Of a DNA stretch of 11,548 nt, positions 6,063-11,372 are shown one piece after another; position 1 is the stretch's first letter, and every line of letters starts with the position of its first letter. A program made the translations under genes and the position numbers. This stretch comes from an uncultured Oscillospiraceae bacterium (lineage in GTDB: Bacteria > Bacillota > Clostridia > Oscillospirales > Oscillospiraceae), in contig CALDMA010000369.1 in NCBI GenBank assembly GCA_937915075.1, positions 1 through 11,548 on the forward strand, given 5' to 3'. The notes under the pieces are model-generated. The model was not told the DNA's origin. It was given only the letters and a program-made list of their open reading frames with translations, and made no database searches.

Positions 6063-7574
6063 CTATTCCGGTCTGCCCCACAGGCGGATCATCGCTTCGC
6101 GCTCCGCCGGCGTGGCCTTGTTGTAGTCGTCCCATAGGTCCTTCGACCATCTCACGCCCTGTCCCCTCGGCCGCTTGACCTCCATCGTCTGCTGCGGCCG
6201 GATGTAGTGCGCGATGGCGAGGGCCAGCACACAGTCGTCGTGCGCGCCGCTCTCGGCCTCGCCCTGCAGGTCCTTCTCCCGCCGCACGAAGGTGAGCATC
6301 TCCAGAAGCGTGTCGCGGTCGTTGATGCTCGCCATACTCTCGCGCAAAACGCGGATCAGCTCCGAGAGGATCACCGGCCGCGTGGTCCGGTTCGTCTGGA
6401 AGCCGTAGGCCTGCTTGATCCGTCCGGTGTAGTCGTCCTCCACCTCGCGGACGTAGAGCTTCGGGTAGCCCATCAGGGCGAGCAGCTTGACGGGGTAGGT
6501 GGAGAAGTTGGTCTCGATGCCGAGTAGGGCGTCGTTGTAATAGCGCCCGAGGCAGTACATCTGCCGCGCGTAGGTGTCCTCGTCGTAGCGATGGCGCAGC
6601 ACGCACACCTGTCGGCCCGTGATGTTGTCGAGTACCTGCCCGACGAAATAATCGCCCGCCGTGTCGCCGCCGACGACGTAGGGCCTGCCCTCGGTCGGCT
6701 CGGCGTAGAGGATAACGGGGCCGTTCTCGTCGTCCTCCCAATGCCACTCGCTGACGTGGATATCGTCGGGGGCGAGCGTATAGGCGAAATAGCCGCGCTT
6801 GCGCCAGCCCTGCCCTTCGACGTAGGCGAGCCGCTCGGCGACCGCCTTGCCGTTGAATACCGTCTTTCCGGTCACGCCCCATTGACCGAGGCAGTAGACC
6901 ATGTAGTAATACTCGTCCGTCTCACGGAAGGCTTCGAGCGTGATGCGCGCCTCCGGCGTGAGGAAGCGATTGTCCTTGTAGGTGCTCTCGTGGACCGTTG
7001 CGCGCGGGTCCTTCGTGTCGAAGAAACGCTTTTTGAGCCAATGCGTGATCGAGATCGGGTTGAACGTCAGGATCATCTGGAGGTAGAAGGGGAACTCCGT
7101 GCGGAGTCGGATGTCGAGCTGGTTGAAGTCACCCTCCTCCAGCTCGCTCGCCTCCTCGATCCAGATGCCCGTGATGTCGAAGATGGATTTGAGCTTCTCC
7201 ACGTCGTCGAGACCCGCAAACAGGATCTCGCTGCCGTTTTTGAAGCGGATATACATATCGCTGCCCTTGCCCTTTGGGATAAAGGCGATCTGGTCGGCGT
7301 AGTATTCGTATGCCTGCTTCTTGAGCTGCTCGAAGCAGCTCTCGCGCAGCGTCTTTGCGACCTTTCGCACCACCAGATAGCGGTGCCCCGGCTCATTCGT
7401 GACGCGCTCTAAGATCTTGCGGCCGGCGAAGATGGACTTGCCGGAACCGCCGCCGCCCTTGAGCACCAGAAAGCGGTGCTTGTCGAACAGGAGAGGGAGA
7501 AAGTGCGCGTTGTTCGTCTCGCGCATTTGCTTCCACCACAGCGCCACGTCCAGCTTTTGCTCAAGCGTCGCCAT
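6063..7574 (-). CDS. terL: Terminase large subunit (ATPase and nuclease)
   Basis: A 503-residue packaging motor. The ATPase half has Walker A GGGGSGKS (40-47), Walker B-like GIWIEEASEL (136-145) with acidic E140/E141, and coupling motif LTFNP (169-173). The C-terminal RNase H-like nuclease half has the expected acidic residues: D304 in GGDTAGD (302-308), E354 in LLGIETN (350-356) and D446/D447 in GAHDDCVLALA (443-453). The Walker B form WIEEA is usual for the PBSX-like terminase group. All catalytic positions are present, so it should be active. The start at 7574 lies 14 bases inside the small-subunit gene, suggesting coupled translation. It pumps DNA through the portal encoded next and cuts it into genome lengths. 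Whether packaging is headful or site-specific cannot be read from this protein alone. Confidence 0.95.
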   Translation of the reverse strand: MATLEQKLDVALWWKQMRETNNAHFLPLLFDKHRFLVLKGGGGSGKSIFAGRKILERVTNEPGHRYLVVRKVAKTLRESCFEQLKKQAYEYYADQIAFIPKGKGSDMYIRFKNGSEILFAGLDDVEKLKSIFDITGIWIEEASELEEGDFNQLDIRLRTEFPFYLQMILTFNPISITHWLKKRFFDTKDPRATVHESTYKDNRFLTPEARITLEAFRETDEYYYMVYCLGQWGVTGKTVFNGKAVAERLAYVEGQGWRKRGYFAYTLAPDDIHVSEWHWEDDENGPVILYAEPTEGRPYVVGGDTAGDYFVGQVLDNITGRQVCVLRHRYDEDTYARQMYCLGRYYNDALLGIETNFSTYPVKLLALMGYPKLYVREVEDDYTGRIKQAYGFQTNRTTRPVILSELIRVLRESMASINDRDTLLEMLTFVRREKDLQGEAESGAHDDCVLALAIAHYIRPQQTMEVKRPRGQGVRWSKDLWDDYNKATPAEREAMIRLWGRPE

Positions 7575-8097
7575 CGTTTTCGCTGAACTCGCGCATCAGC
7601 TCCTCCAGCACGCTCTGCCGCTCCTCAAGCGGCATGGAGGCCGCCGTCACGGCCTTCGCCGCTCGGCCGCCCAGCTCGATCTCCTTCTTGTCGTGGTAGC
7701 CGTAGTTATTTTGCAGGTCGAATACGATGCCCTTTACGTCCTTGCGCGTGAGCAGCTGTTCCTCCAGCCACGCGCGCATACGCCCCCGCGCGTGCGTTGT
7801 CGTGTCGGAAAACTCCGGATGCAGCTCTGTGTCGCAGTAGTCCGCCCAGGTCGAGCGGTGGATGCCGAGGTGCTCGCACAGCCCGCCGACCGTCGGCGGC
7901 ACGAGGTATTCAAGCACCGTCGCCTGCACGCCGAGACGGTTGAGGACGGGGACTTCCTCGTAGATCACATGGCCGTCGCTGTCCTTGCGCCCCGTGTTCC
8001 TTTTCTCCGTGAGCGGGACGAGGCGGGAAATGCTGTCGAAGTAGCCGTTCACGGCTTTTTTCAGCGTGTTCGGCGTGTATTTTCTCGGTCTGCTCAT
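7561..8097 (-). CDS. terS: Terminase small subunit, gp3-like DNA-packaging protein
   Basis: A 178-residue protein starting at 8097 with AAAGGAGG eight bases upstream. Residues 66-88 (PPTVGGLCEHLGIHRSTWAD) look like a helix-turn-helix that would recognise the phage packaging site. KGIVFDLQNNYGYHDK (122-137) matches the conserved end of gp3-type packaging proteins (pattern G-I/A-I-F-x-L-K/Q-N-x-x-G-Y/W), which form rings that bind DNA and activate the large subunit. The N-terminal 1-60 carries the usual helix plus a beta hairpin. The acidic tail overlaps the large-subunit start by 14 bases. It is the first gene after a strong terminator, so the packaging/head operon should start just upstream, though I cannot place its promoter. 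The role is secure; the exact subfamily is from memory. Confidence 0.88.
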   Translation of the reverse strand: MSRPRKYTPNTLKKAVNGYFDSISRLVPLTEKRNTGRKDSDGHVIYEEVPVLNRLGVQATVLEYLVPPTVGGLCEHLGIHRSTWADYCDTELHPEFSDTTTHARGRMRAWLEEQLLTRKDVKGIVFDLQNNYGYHDKKEIELGGRAAKAVTAASMPLEERQSVLEELMREFSENDGDA

Positions 8098-8220
8098 GCC
8101 GCAGCCCTCCTTTCCGGCCGCTTTTGCCTCCTCTTTCCGTTACCGTACCAAAAAAGCCGCGTCACGAACCGTCAACTTTTCCAAAATCGGCAGAATTTTT
8201 CATCTTCCCTCTTGACAAAC

Positions 8221-8248
8221 GAAAAAAGCAGGCTCCAAGCCTGCTTTC
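8221..8248 (-). terminator. Rho-independent terminator after the Rep-like gene
   Basis: In the transcribed direction, a 9-bp perfect stem (AAAGCAGGC / GCCTGCTTT) with a 5-base loop TTGGA is followed by a run of six Ts (8222-8227, partly within the stem), then CG. It lies about 50 bases after the stop of the Rep-like gene and 124 bases before the small terminase start, separating the replication/accessory unit from the packaging/head unit. The opposite strand has only a short T-run, so it acts mainly leftward. Confidence 0.88.
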
Positions 8249-8298
8249 CGGTATGCCGAGGGCGCTCCCGCCGTCAGGGCGCGAGCGTTCCGTGCGTC

Positions 8299-9069
8299 TT
8301 ATTCTCTTGCTTTGTCCGGCGGCGCTTCGCCGCGGCGGATCTTTCCGACCTCCGGCACGATGTAGCGGATGTACTGCGGCATCCCAGGCATCCAGCCGGC
8401 GCGCAGGAGCAGCTGGCCGCCGCGCGGCACCTGAAGCTCGGCGCCCGAAACGGCGATGCGATCCTTCGGCTGGGGAACGATCAGGTTGCGGCTCGGGGAG
8501 TATTTCTTCTCGTTCGGACGGTGGCGCACCTGCGCGAGCAGATAGTGGGCCAGAGGCGTCTGGTCCACCTGATCGTACAGATGCTCGCGGTGCGTGCTGC
8601 CCGCGCTCCACTTTTCCAGCGCGATCTCCGCCGCCTCCGCGTTCACGATGATGTGATGATGCACGCGCACCACCTCGCCCGTCTTGCCGTCGAGGTCCGA
8701 GGTGAAGGGTATGTAGCGGAAGGGGATGCCGAGCGCCTTGCACGCCCTGCGCGTCCGCTTCGCCCACAGCTTGAGCTGGTGATCCGCCGCCTCGAACAGC
8801 TCCTCCTCCGTCCGTTCTCCGGCGCGGAGCTTTTCCAGCGCCTCCTCGGTGTAGCTGAATTGCAGCAGATAGTCCCGCGGCGTGAAGTTTGCATGGATCA
8901 ATCGCGCCAGCGCCTTCTCCGCGTTCGCCTCGTTGCGCTGCACCTGCTTGATGTCGCTCTTGATCTTCCGCTCCGATTTCGTCGGCTTCTCTCCGGGGAC
9001 CCAGTATTTGATTTTCTCGCCCACGGCGCCCGCCGTGTACGTTCGGATCACCCAATACCCGTTTGCCAT
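8299..9069 (-). CDS. Probable HUH-type replication initiator (rolling-circle Rep-like endonuclease)
   Basis: I choose the start at 9069, with GGAGGG nine bases upstream, giving 256 residues that begin MANGYWVIRTYTAG. An earlier GTG at 9147 has no ribosome site and sits in a palindrome. The order of motifs fits HUH endonucleases: a strand DYLLQFSYTEE (66-76), a helical stretch, the metal-binding histidines in RVHHHIIVN (135-143; H137 and H139 as the pair), and a helix LAHYLLAQVRHRP (173-185) with Y176 as the likely catalytic tyrosine; Y190 in EKKYSPSRN is a second candidate. Such enzymes nick one strand at a hairpin-associated site and stay covalently attached. I recall similar proteins in Clostridia phages, usually unnamed. 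It lies next to a region full of inverted repeats, which fits an origin-binding role. The exact catalytic tyrosine and the function are inferred. Confidence 0.7.
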   Translation of the reverse strand: MANGYWVIRTYTAGAVGEKIKYWVPGEKPTKSERKIKSDIKQVQRNEANAEKALARLIHANFTPRDYLLQFSYTEEALEKLRAGERTEEELFEAADHQLKLWAKRTRRACKALGIPFRYIPFTSDLDGKTGEVVRVHHHIIVNAEAAEIALEKWSAGSTHREHLYDQVDQTPLAHYLLAQVRHRPNEKKYSPSRNLIVPQPKDRIAVSGAELQVPRGGQLLLRAGWMPGMPQYIRYIVPEVGKIRRGEAPPDKARE

Positions 9070-9082
9070 GAAAAACAGCCCT

Positions 9083-9108
9083 CCATTTTCTCCGAATGGG
9101 GAGAATGG
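9083..9108. repeat. Imperfect hairpin overlapping the Rep-like gene's ribosome site
   Basis: Arms CCATTTTCTCC (9083-9093) and GGGGAGAATGG (9098-9108) flank a 4-base loop. As plus-strand RNA all 11 positions pair if two G-U pairs are allowed; as minus-strand RNA there are two C-A mismatches. The left arm overlaps the GGAGGG site by two bases, so folding could affect translation. Confidence 0.45.
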
Positions 9109-9136
9109 TCGTAAACCTAACGCTCTAAGAACTCCG

Positions 9137-9158
9137 ATAACGCGCACGCGCGCGTTAT
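9137..9158. repeat. Perfect 9-bp inverted repeat, possible operator or nick-site hairpin
   Basis: ATAACGCGC (9137-9145) and GCGCGTTAT (9150-9158) are perfect reverse complements with a 4-base spacer ACGC. It lies 68 bases upstream of the Rep-like start. It could be a dimeric repressor operator or the hairpin on which an HUH enzyme acts. There is no U-tract, so it is not a terminator. Confidence 0.65.
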
Positions 9159-9170
9159 TGATATATGTGT

Positions 9171-9223
9171 ATCCGGTTTTCTATGGAGGAGCTGCCGCAC
9201 AGCTCCTCCATACAGAACCGGAT
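9171..9223. repeat. Long inverted repeat: near-continuous 24-bp stem with 5-base loop
   Basis: The inner arms TATGGAGGAGCTG (9182-9194) and CAGCTCCTCCATA (9200-9212) are perfect complements around CCGCA. The outer arms 9171-9180 and 9214-9223 (ATCCGG... / ...CCGGAT) extend the stem with one T-G pair, separated from the inner arms by a single C-C mismatch (9181/9213). It is the strongest secondary structure in the window and is followed by no U-tract on either strand, so it is not a normal terminator. Confidence 0.85.
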
Positions 9224-9233
9224 GGCTCTGTAT
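9210..9233. repeat. Alternative stem that competes with the long hairpin
   Basis: ATACAGA (9210-9216) and TCTGTAT (9227-9233) are perfect complements. The left arm is part of the right arm of the 9171-9223 hairpin, so the two structures cannot form together in full. Confidence 0.5.
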
Positions 9234-9353
9234 CCCCGCTCACCAGAATTGCACTGGAGCACCGCTTGCAGCCGGCCCGGCGTCCGGCACGTTCCCTTCG
9301 GCGGCGTGATGCTTTGCAGGGGAGGCACATCATATATTATGGAGGAGAAAACA

Positions 9354-9393
9354 GCCGGCCACCGGCTCATGCACCGGTAACGAAAAGGCCGGC
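9354..9393 (-). terminator. Nested hairpin after the 90-residue gene, possible terminator
   Basis: Outer arms GCCGGCC (9354-9360) and GGCCGGC (9387-9393) enclose an inner hairpin ACCGG/CCGGT (9361-9365 and 9374-9378). In the transcribed direction the structure starts three bases after the TGA at 9397-9399 and is followed by TGTTTTCT. The T-rich tail suggests intrinsic termination, but the interrupted U-tract and branched shape leave doubt. Confidence 0.5.
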
Positions 9394-9396
9394 AGA

Positions 9397-9669
9397 TCAG
9401 AGTTTCTGTGGAAAACTTTCATAATACCGCCGCACGGCTCGCTCCAGCGTGGAGCGAGAGAGGAAGTGCTTCATGCACACGGCCGTCGCGCCGGCGTCCG
9501 TCGTCACGAACTCGAAGAGCGCCCGGTAGTGCTCGCCGCCGCATTGCAGGCACAGGTTCAGCAGCTTCCGCTGCTGCTCCTCCGTCAGCTCGCGGTAGAG
9601 GCGCGAGGCGAAGTAGATATACCCCTGCCGCTCATAGCTCACCGGCACGCTTTTCTTGTATCGGAACAT
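9397..9669 (-). CDS. 90-residue Cys/His-containing phage protein, possible HTH
   Basis: Start at 9669 with GAGG about ten bases upstream; stop TGA. The protein has an aromatic N-terminus (YERQGYIYFASRLYREL, 12-28). A cluster C40-x2-C43-x3-H47 and C65-x2-H68 could bind one zinc. The tail LSRSTLERAVRRYYESFP (70-87) reads like a helix-turn-helix recognition helix. I recall near-identical small proteins with this ending in Clostridia prophages, where they are unnamed. It follows the Tad2-like gene by 31 bases and precedes the structured non-coding region, so it could be a regulator or origin-binding factor, but neither role is shown. DNA binding and zinc binding are inferred from residue patterns only. 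Confidence 0.7.
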   Translation of the reverse strand: MFRYKKSVPVSYERQGYIYFASRLYRELTEEQQRKLLNLCLQCGGEHYRALFEFVTTDAGATAVCMKHFLSRSTLERAVRRYYESFPQKL

Positions 9670-9700
9670 TTGCTCACTTCCTCTCTCGCCGTCTTTACGT

Positions 9701-10156
9701 TTAGGCGAAGATCTCCCAATCCTCGGCCAGCATATCGGTCTGGCTCGCCAGCCACGGCACGCGGCTCTTCGGCGCCTCGGTGTTCTGCGTCTGCAAGCCG
9801 GTCGTGTCGATGTAGATGTAGGGGCTTGTCATTTTGCTGTAGGCGTCCGGTACCTGAAGCTCAATGAAGATGCCCTTGCCGTTCCAGCCTCTTCTGCACA
9901 CGCGGAAGCCCTTGCGCATGGCCTCGATGGCAAGGCCGAAATTCATGCCGTTGATGGGATGGTAGGCGTCGTCGAACGCGCCCTTCGGACTGAAGCTCTC
10001 GTAGCCGTCCGGATAACGGACCTTGTAGCCGAGGTCCACGGTGCCGCAGCGCTTCGCCTCCGCCGCCTCCGTGACGACGCGGACGTTTCCCTCCGCGTCT
10101 GCCACGCGGTAGGCAGGCTCCGCTTCGATGATCTTGGTGCCGATGTACTTTTTCAT
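9701..10156 (-). CDS. Tad2-like (DUF2829) anti-Thoeris domain protein with N-terminal phage domain
   Basis: I start at 10156, where AAAGGAG lies seven bases upstream; upstream in-frame codons overlap the preceding gene and look non-coding. The 151-residue product has two parts. Residues 1-68 (KYIGTKIIEAEP at 3-14; GYKVRYPDGYESFSPKGAFD, 43-62) match a small domain I recall as separate proteins in gut phages. Residues 71-151 match the DUF2829/Tad2 family: MNFGLAIEAMRKGFRVCRRG (71-90), GWNGKGIF (90-97) and VPWLASQTDMLAEDW (133-147). Characterised Tad2 proteins act as sponges that bind the cyclic ADP-ribose-type signal of Thoeris and so keep its effector off. The neighbours are other small accessory genes. 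The domain call is strong; whether this copy binds a signal is inferred, and many DUF2829 proteins are untested. Confidence 0.85.
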   Translation of the reverse strand: MKKYIGTKIIEAEPAYRVADAEGNVRVVTEAAEAKRCGTVDLGYKVRYPDGYESFSPKGAFDDAYHPINGMNFGLAIEAMRKGFRVCRRGWNGKGIFIELQVPDAYSKMTSPYIYIDTTGLQTQNTEAPKSRVPWLASQTDMLAEDWEIFA

Positions 10157-10170
10157 GTCCTTACTCCTTT

Positions 10171-10440
10171 TCAAATCAGACTGTCCAGCTCTTCGATGCT
10201 GTTCAGCAGGCGGTTGAGCCGCCTCTGCTGACTTTCGGTCAGCAGCCGCAGCGCGCCGAAGGCGGGCGGTTCCACGCTGCATCCCTCATTCGGGCGGACG
10301 GGCTTCTCTCCGCGCAGCTTGTGCAAAATACCCTCAACGCGGGCGCTGGCAAGCTCGATCATTTTTGCATTTTCCTCCGTAACGGAGAGAATGGCCGGCG
10401 CTTCCTGCGGAGCGCAGATGTTGCAGGTCTCATTCATCAT
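10171..10440 (-). CDS. 89-residue protein of unknown function
   Basis: Start at 10440 (ATGATG) with AAAGGAG eight bases upstream; the stop at 10171 is 14 bases before the Tad2-like start, so the two genes are likely one transcript. The N-terminus has CNIC (6-9). A helix spans roughly 20-43 (EENAKMIELASARVEGILHKLRG), then a Pro-rich linker, and a second helix at 65-87 (RLLTESQQRRLNRLLNSIEEL) that could form a coiled coil. There is no membrane segment or catalytic motif. I do not recognise the family. The strong ribosome site and tight spacing support a real gene. Confidence 0.7.
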   Translation of the reverse strand: MMNETCNICAPQEAPAILSVTEENAKMIELASARVEGILHKLRGEKPVRPNEGCSVEPPAFGALRLLTESQQRRLNRLLNSIEELDSLI

Positions 10441-10458
10441 GATAAATTCTCCTTTCTC

Positions 10459-10683
10459 TCAGCCCTCGCGGTGCTGACGCTCTGTGCGCTTCTCGACGCG
10501 CTTGCGGTCCGCCGTGCGCTGCGCGCGGCCGTGGATCAGGCGGCGGACCAGCGCCAGCAGCCCGCTCTGCTTCGGGCTGTACTGCGGCGTGACCCACGCC
10601 TTCCTCGCCGCGCCGGCGCAGATGCTCTTCGTCACGCGGTAGCTTCGGTGGCTCCTCTTCTGGTGGTTTCTTGCGCTGCTCAT
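10459..10683 (-). CDS. 74-residue arginine-rich protein of unknown function
   Basis: The start at 10683 is set by AAAGGAG seven bases upstream and by an ATGA overlap with the preceding broken gene. Opening codons further upstream belong to another gene's sequence. The product starts MSSARNHQKRSHRSYR and is strongly basic throughout (RRLIHGRAQRTADRKRVEKR, 48-67), with little hydrophobic sequence, suggesting nucleic-acid binding or contact with an acidic partner. The gap to the next gene is 18 bases. I recall similar short RNHQ/RSHRSY-type proteins in Clostridia phages, but no function. Confidence 0.65.
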   Translation of the reverse strand: MSSARNHQKRSHRSYRVTKSICAGAARKAWVTPQYSPKQSGLLALVRRLIHGRAQRTADRKRVEKRTERQHREG

Positions 10684-10842
10684 GTTGGTTCTCCTTTCAG
10701 TGTTTCTTCTCCCTCCGGCGAGAGGGGAGTGATCCTTCCGCGCTCCACAAGTCCGCGGAACACGTCGTATCCCATGTAAAAGATGATGCCGGTGCTGCTC
10801 TGGTACTGGACGCAGGGCGTTCACAATTTCTTCTCCGCTCAT
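10680..10842 (-). pseudogene. Small phage gene with a one-base frame break (pseudogene, +1 frameshift, or sequence error)
   Basis: The start at 10842 has GGAGGAG five bases upstream and overlaps the ASCH stop as ATGA. The first codons read MSGEEIVNAL. Continuing in that frame gives an implausible Arg/His/Pro-rich run. In another frame the DNA reads GIIFYMGYDVFRGLVERG and ITPLSPEGEETLKG, far more protein-like, and ends in TGA overlapping the next start, again as ATGA. The span is 163 bases, that is 54 codons plus one base. Skipping one base near codons 8-12 would give about 53 residues. The second frame has a TGA just upstream and no good start of its own, so the two pieces belong together. 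The protein family is unknown to me. Confidence 0.65.
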
Positions 10843-11372
10843 GTCTGCTCCTCCACATAGCACCAGCTCTGCGGCGGGCGCTTGATTGTCACCGGTTCCG
10901 CGCCAAATCTCGTCTCACGCAGCCCTGTAAACTCTCCCAGCTCGCGCGGCGTGTCATAAATCAAAAGGTCGGAGATACGCCAGCCGATAGGATTGCCCTC
11001 CGGCGCATACTTCCATATTTCCTTGCGCGTCAGGCAGGCCATCCGCTCGATCTCCTCCGGCGTCCCCGTCACGAAGCACGGGCGGCCATGGCTGAACGGG
11101 ATGAAGCCCTTGCACGTAAACTCTCCAATGACTTTCCCATTCCCTACAAAGCCGCCGACCGGGATTGCCGTCTCCGCATCCATGCAGGCTATCAGGTTTG
11201 TGCCTGTCTGGTTCTGCATAAATGCAAGGTGCTTGTTCTGCGTGCAGTAGATATAGCACTTGAAGGGTGGGGCCAGCTTTGGCCGGTTCTTTCTGACCTC
11301 GATGGTCTTTTCGCCGGAAGCGATCTTTTGACACCACTCCGGACGGATGCTGATAAGTACAGCTTTACTCAT
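10839..11372 (-). CDS. ASCH-domain protein
   Basis: I use the ATG at 11372 (GGAGG nine bases upstream), giving 177 residues that begin MSKAVLISIRPEWCQKI. The longer form from 11411 would lie inside the preceding gene. ISIRPEWCQKIASGEKTIEV (7-26), with the G-E-K-T-x-E-x-R-K signature at 20-28, and GKVIGEFTC (79-87) are typical of the ASCH fold, a beta-barrel related to PUA that is thought to bind RNA or modified nucleotides. RPPQSWCYVEE (165-175) closes the domain in the phage version I recall. Some ASCH proteins hydrolyse N4-acetylcytidine, but that activity cannot be assumed here. The gene overlaps the preceding one by 8 bases and the next by 4, so translation is coupled. The domain is confident; the function is unknown. 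Confidence 0.85.
   Translation of the reverse strand: MSKAVLISIRPEWCQKIASGEKTIEVRKNRPKLAPPFKCYIYCTQNKHLAFMQNQTGTNLIACMDAETAIPVGGFVGNGKVIGEFTCKGFIPFSHGRPCFVTGTPEEIERMACLTRKEIWKYAPEGNPIGWRISDLLIYDTPRELGEFTGLRETRFGAEPVTIKRPPQSWCYVEEQT

Larger units (their letters stand above)
9070..9396. other. Non-coding region with several inverted repeats; candidate replication origin or structured leader
   Basis: This 327-base gap lies between the 90-residue gene and the Rep-like gene and holds no ORF I accept. It contains, from left to right, an imperfect hairpin at the Rep ribosome site (9083-9108), a perfect palindrome (9137-9158), a very long hairpin (9171-9223) with a competing stem (9210-9233), and a nested hairpin (9354-9393). 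The decamer TATGGAGGAG occurs at 9182-9191 and again at 9338-9347, and TGTATCC at 9168-9174 and 9229-9235. Such density is unlike the rest of the window. Adjacent to an HUH-type gene this suggests a nick site or origin; a regulatory or small structured RNA is the alternative. I find no convincing promoter in it. Confidence 0.6.

Noticed and set aside
4965..6137. Plus-strand frame of 390 codons opposite the portal gene
   Set aside because: Antisense shadow of the portal; composition is Arg/His/Leu-rich and no recognisable domain appears.
8141..8175. Minus-strand promoter for the packaging operon (TTGACG at 8170-8175)
   Set aside because: The -35-like match is good, but no acceptable -10 lies at 16-18 bases; a promoter using a phage activator remains possible but is not supported.
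8212..8217. TTGACA on the plus strand as a -35 box
   Set aside because: No -10 box at the right spacing, and no plus-strand gene follows.
7399..9114. Plus-strand frame of 571 codons opposite the terminase and Rep-like genes
   Set aside because: It runs through both terminase genes, the terminator and the Rep-like gene in the opposite sense; no recognisable motif.
9070..9147. Extension of the Rep-like protein to a GTG at 9147
   Set aside because: No ribosome site precedes it, it begins inside the 9137-9158 palindrome, and the ATG at 9069 has GGAGGG at a good distance.
9155..9380. 71-codon frames on both strands within the hairpin region
   Set aside because: They exist on both strands because the region is palindromic; the shared MEEL-type words come from the inverted repeat, and neither has supporting gene context.
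9070..9396. CRISPR array or tRNA gene in the repeat-rich gap
   Set aside because: The repeats are inverted rather than regularly spaced direct repeats, and no cloverleaf or CCA-end pattern is visible.
10459..10863. Single 134-residue protein spanning the broken gene and the basic protein
   Set aside because: An internal start at 10683 has a strong ribosome site, and the upstream half in this frame is implausible while another frame gives a protein-like product ending in an ATGA overlap.
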